DNA of 64,000 bases from Nocardioides conyzicola (GTDB taxonomy: Bacteria; Actinomycetota; Actinomycetes; Propionibacteriales; Nocardioidaceae): positions 2,450,133-2,514,132 of the forward strand of contig NZ_BAABKM010000002.1 in the NCBI RefSeq assembly GCF_039543825.1. The letters run 5' to 3'. The notes under the pieces are model-generated. The model made no database searches, was not told the origin of the DNA, and was given only the letters and a program-made list of their open reading frames with translations. Within the stretch, counting starts at the first letter, position 1; each line of letters starts with the position of its first letter. Made by a program: the position numbers and the translations under genes. Below are positions 62,035 to 64,000 of the stretch, in pieces.

Positions 62035-62895
62035 TCAGTCGACTGACGAGGAGAGCTTCTCGTACTCCTCGTCGGTCAGCTCGATGCCGGCAGCCTCGGT
62101 GTTGGACTCCAGGTGGTCGAGGCTCGACGTACCCGGGATCGGCAGCATCACCGGCGAGCGGCGCAGCAGCCAGGCGAGCGCGAGCTGGGACGGCGTCGCG
62201 CCGTGGTCGCGGGAGGCGTCGGCGAGGGGGCCGTCCTCCTTCGACAGCTGCCCGGTGGCGAGCGGGAACCACGGGATGAAGCCGATCCCCTCCGCCTCGC
62301 AGTAGTCCAGGACGTCCTCGGCGCTGCGGTTGCCCAGGTTGTAGAGGTTCTGCACGGTCGCGATGTCGGCGACCTCACGGGCAGCCTTGATCTGGTCGAC
62401 GGTGACCTCGGACAGGCCGATGTGGCGGATCTTGCCCTCGTCCTGCAGCGCCTTGAACTCACCCACCTGGTCCTCGAGCGGGTACGCCTCGTCGATGCGG
62501 TGAAGCTGGTAGAGGTCGATCGTGTCGACGCCGAGCCGGCGCAGGCTGAGCTCGCACTGCTGGCGGAGGTACGGCGGGTAGCCGAGCGGCGTCCAGACGC
62601 CGGGACCCTGCCGGGTCAGGCCGGACTTGGTGGCGATCACCACGTCGTCGGCGTACGGGTGCAGGGCGTCCTTGAGCAGCTGCTCGGCGGTCTCCGGTCC
62701 ATAGGAGTCGGCGGTGTCGAAGAAGGTGATCCCGAGCTCGACGGTCCGGCGCAGCACCGCCACCGCAGTGTCGTGGTCCTTCGGGGGTCCCCACACGCCC
62801 TCGCCGGGCAGCTGCATGGTGCCGTAGCCGAGGCGTACGACCGGGAGGTCGCCGCCGATGTCGAAGGTGCCCGAGCTGCTCGCGATGTTGGTCAT
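62035..62895 (-). CDS. Aldo/keto reductase
   Basis: 286 aa with an intact catalytic tetrad: Asp and Tyr in [19 protein letters not shown], Lys in VVIATKSGL, His in LYQLHRID. C-terminal [20 protein letters not shown] binds NADPH. It resembles the YdbC/oxidoreductase subgroup that reduces pyridoxal or sugar aldehydes. Unlike the frameshifted homologue at 7.1 kb, it is complete. Confidence 0.92.
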   Translation of the reverse strand: MTNIASSSGTFDIGGDLPVVRLGYGTMQLPGEGVWGPPKDHDTAVAVLRRTVELGITFFDTADSYGPETAEQLLKDALHPYADDVVIATKSGLTRQGPGVWTPLGYPPYLRQQCELSLRRLGVDTIDLYQLHRIDEAYPLEDQVGEFKALQDEGKIRHIGLSEVTVDQIKAAREVADIATVQNLYNLGNRSAEDVLDYCEAEGIGFIPWFPLATGQLSKEDGPLADASRDHGATPSQLALAWLLRRSPVMLPIPGTSSLDHLESNTEAAGIELTDEEYEKLSSSVD

Positions 62896-62962
62896 GCTCC
62901 ATTCGTACTACCTCCCCCAAGCAGGTGAAGGTGCGTCCCGCCGGAGTGGGTACCGCCAGGGC

Positions 62963-63919
62963 ATGGATCTGCCTACCCCACGTGGACCCCTGACCGAGAC
63001 GCTCTTCAGCGCGCTCCGGTCCGGCGACGACTTCTTCGCGGTGCTGACCGCCCTCGACGACGCGACGCCGGACGACGCCGCGCTCGCGCTCTGGGTGCTC
63101 CACCAGCTCCACTACCGCGACCTCACCGGTGTGCCGGACGACCTCGAGTGGGACTCCCAGCTGGTGCAGCTCCGCTCCCTGCTCGAGCGCGACCTCGAGC
63201 AGCGGCTGCGCGACCGGTTCACCGCGCCGGAGGGGCTGGCCTTCGTCGAGGACTTCTTCGACTGGGTCGCCGAGCACGATGGGGCCTCGATCGCGGCGTA
63301 CGTCCACCGCGACGCGACGCGCGAGCAGGTGCTGGAGCTGACCCGCGTCCGCTCGATCTACCACCTGATGGAGTCCGACCCGACCGTGTGGGTGCTGCCG
63401 CGGCTCGGCGTACGCGCCAAGGCCGCCCTGATGGAGCTGCTGTACGACGAGTACGGCGCGGGCGACCCCAACCGGCTGCACCACCACCTCTTCGCCCGGG
63501 GCATGGAGGCGAGCGGGCTCGACGCGTCGTACGGCGCCTACATCGACGAGGTCCCGGTGGAGATCCTCGAGCAGAACAACGCCCAGACGCTCTTCGGCCT
63601 GCACCGGCGGCTGCGGGGCGCGGCCATCGGTCACCTGGCGGCGTTCGAGGCGACCAGCTCGCTGCCGTCCTCGCGGATGGTGCAGGGCCTCCAGCGGCTT
63701 GGCTTCCCGCAGGAGCTCGTCGACTACTACGCCGAGCACGTCGAGGCCGACGCCGTGCACGAGCAGCTCGCGGTCCACGTGATCGGCGGGGCGATGATCG
63801 ACGAGGAGCCGGGGCTCGAGGCCGACCTCTGGTTCGGCGCGTTCACGGCCCTCGACCTCGAGGACCGCTTCGCCCGCTCGGTCCTCGCGCACTGGCAGCT
63901 CGAGGAGGCCGTGGCATGA
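62963..63919 (+). CDS. Heme-oxygenase-like diiron protein (iron-containing redox enzyme family)
   Basis: 318-aa all-helical protein. Likely iron ligands occur in LMELLYDEYGAGDPNRLHHHLFARGM (E/D-x-x-H pattern) and ADAVHEQLAVHVIGGAMIDEEPGLEADLWFGA, fitting the HDO superfamily. ATG at 62963; the longer frame has no conserved sequence. The next gene overlaps by 4 nt and begins like a CDGSH iron-sulfur protein, a common pairing for this family in actinobacteria. The reaction is unknown. Confidence 0.82.
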   Translation: MDLPTPRGPLTETLFSALRSGDDFFAVLTALDDATPDDAALALWVLHQLHYRDLTGVPDDLEWDSQLVQLRSLLERDLEQRLRDRFTAPEGLAFVEDFFDWVAEHDGASIAAYVHRDATREQVLELTRVRSIYHLMESDPTVWVLPRLGVRAKAALMELLYDEYGAGDPNRLHHHLFARGMEASGLDASYGAYIDEVPVEILEQNNAQTLFGLHRRLRGAAIGHLAAFEATSSLPSSRMVQGLQRLGFPQELVDYYAEHVEADAVHEQLAVHVIGGAMIDEEPGLEADLWFGAFTALDLEDRFARSVLAHWQLEEAVA

Positions 63920-64000
63920 CCACCTTCGACCACCCCGACGCCATCCGCTGCCCCGGCGGTCCGCTCCTGATCCGGGGCAACCACGCGGTCGAGGACCCCG
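63916..64000 (+). CDS. Start of a CDGSH-like iron-sulfur protein (3' truncated by window edge)
   Basis: 28 codons are visible: MTTFDHPDAIRCPGGPLLIRGNHAVEDP. The CPGGPLLIRG opening is typical of the short CDGSH-type proteins that follow iron-containing redox enzyme genes. ATG overlaps the previous stop (ATGA). The cluster-binding motif itself would lie beyond the window, so the call rests on pattern and context. Confidence 0.55.
   Translation, partial: MTTFDHPDAIRCPGGPLLIRGNHAVEDP

Overview
The window is very GC-rich, gene-dense, single-chromosome-type DNA from an actinobacterium. The best guess is a Nocardioides-like member of the Propionibacteriales. The reasons are: GTG starts, many leaderless genes, a HAIR site (HspR) before lon, CIRCE sites (HrcA) before a solo groEL ending in a Gly-Met-rich tail, an ECF42 sigma operon with DGPF (YCII) proteins, a split otsA/otsB trehalose pathway, and thrC followed by a ThiS-like gene. 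I see no insertion sequence, phage gene, CRISPR array, rRNA or tRNA, and no obvious transferred island. Species assignment is an inference from gene content only.

Layout. 1-2.4 kb: end of a three-gene flavin electron-transfer operon (ferric-reductase-like flavocytochrome, covalent FMN-binding protein, ApbE flavin transferase). 2.4-8 kb: pyridoxal kinase, then GMC alcohol oxidase/dehydrogenase, aldehyde dehydrogenase, cupin and a frameshifted aldo/keto reductase, with a KstR-like operator before the GMC gene. 8-14.9 kb: YgiD-type dioxygenase, uracil-DNA glycosylase, an exported amine oxidase plus secreted propeller pair, a class II aldolase/PfkB kinase pair and a secreted orphan. 15-24.2 kb: sphingosine-phosphate-lyase-like PLP enzyme with an MFS transporter behind a perfect palindrome, an alpha/beta hydrolase with a histone-H1-like tail, acetyltransferase, otsA, RibD-like reductase, NTF2-like protein, sulfotransferase and pseudouridine synthase. 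24.2-27.7 kb: TetR regulator divergent from a DUF1214/SDR/SDR operon. 27.8-32.5 kb: two-component system, Gfo/Idh/MocA reductase, DUF3263, LytR_C protein and otsB.

32.6-44.5 kb is a stress and regulation stretch: lon, SAM-riboswitch-controlled thrC, a ThiS-like protein, the ECF42 operon, a LacI regulator, an ATP-grasp protein, a second ECF sigma factor with a membrane partner, and groEL. 44.5-45.7 kb has a third ECF sigma/membrane-protein pair. 45.7-58.2 kb is a nearly complete molybdenum-hydroxylase locus: MocA-like cytidylyltransferase, MoxR ATPase, VWA (CoxE) protein, XdhC, an AcoR-type GAF regulator, the small, large and medium subunits, and a membrane-anchored CoxG. The large subunit carries the form II signature AYRGAGR, so the substrate is probably not CO. 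58.2-64 kb: MFS exporter, DUF2207 and LemA membrane proteins, aldo/keto reductase, and a heme-oxygenase-like diiron protein followed by the start of a CDGSH-like protein.

Shared architecture. At least nineteen genes have a TANNNT or CATAAT hexamer ending 6-7 nt before the start codon, as expected for leaderless transcripts. Five of nine convergent gene pairs overlap by the same palindromic stop-codon tetramer CTAG, while two others are separated by very long hairpins. Most same-strand neighbours are coupled by ATGA, GTGA, CTGA or TGATG overlaps.
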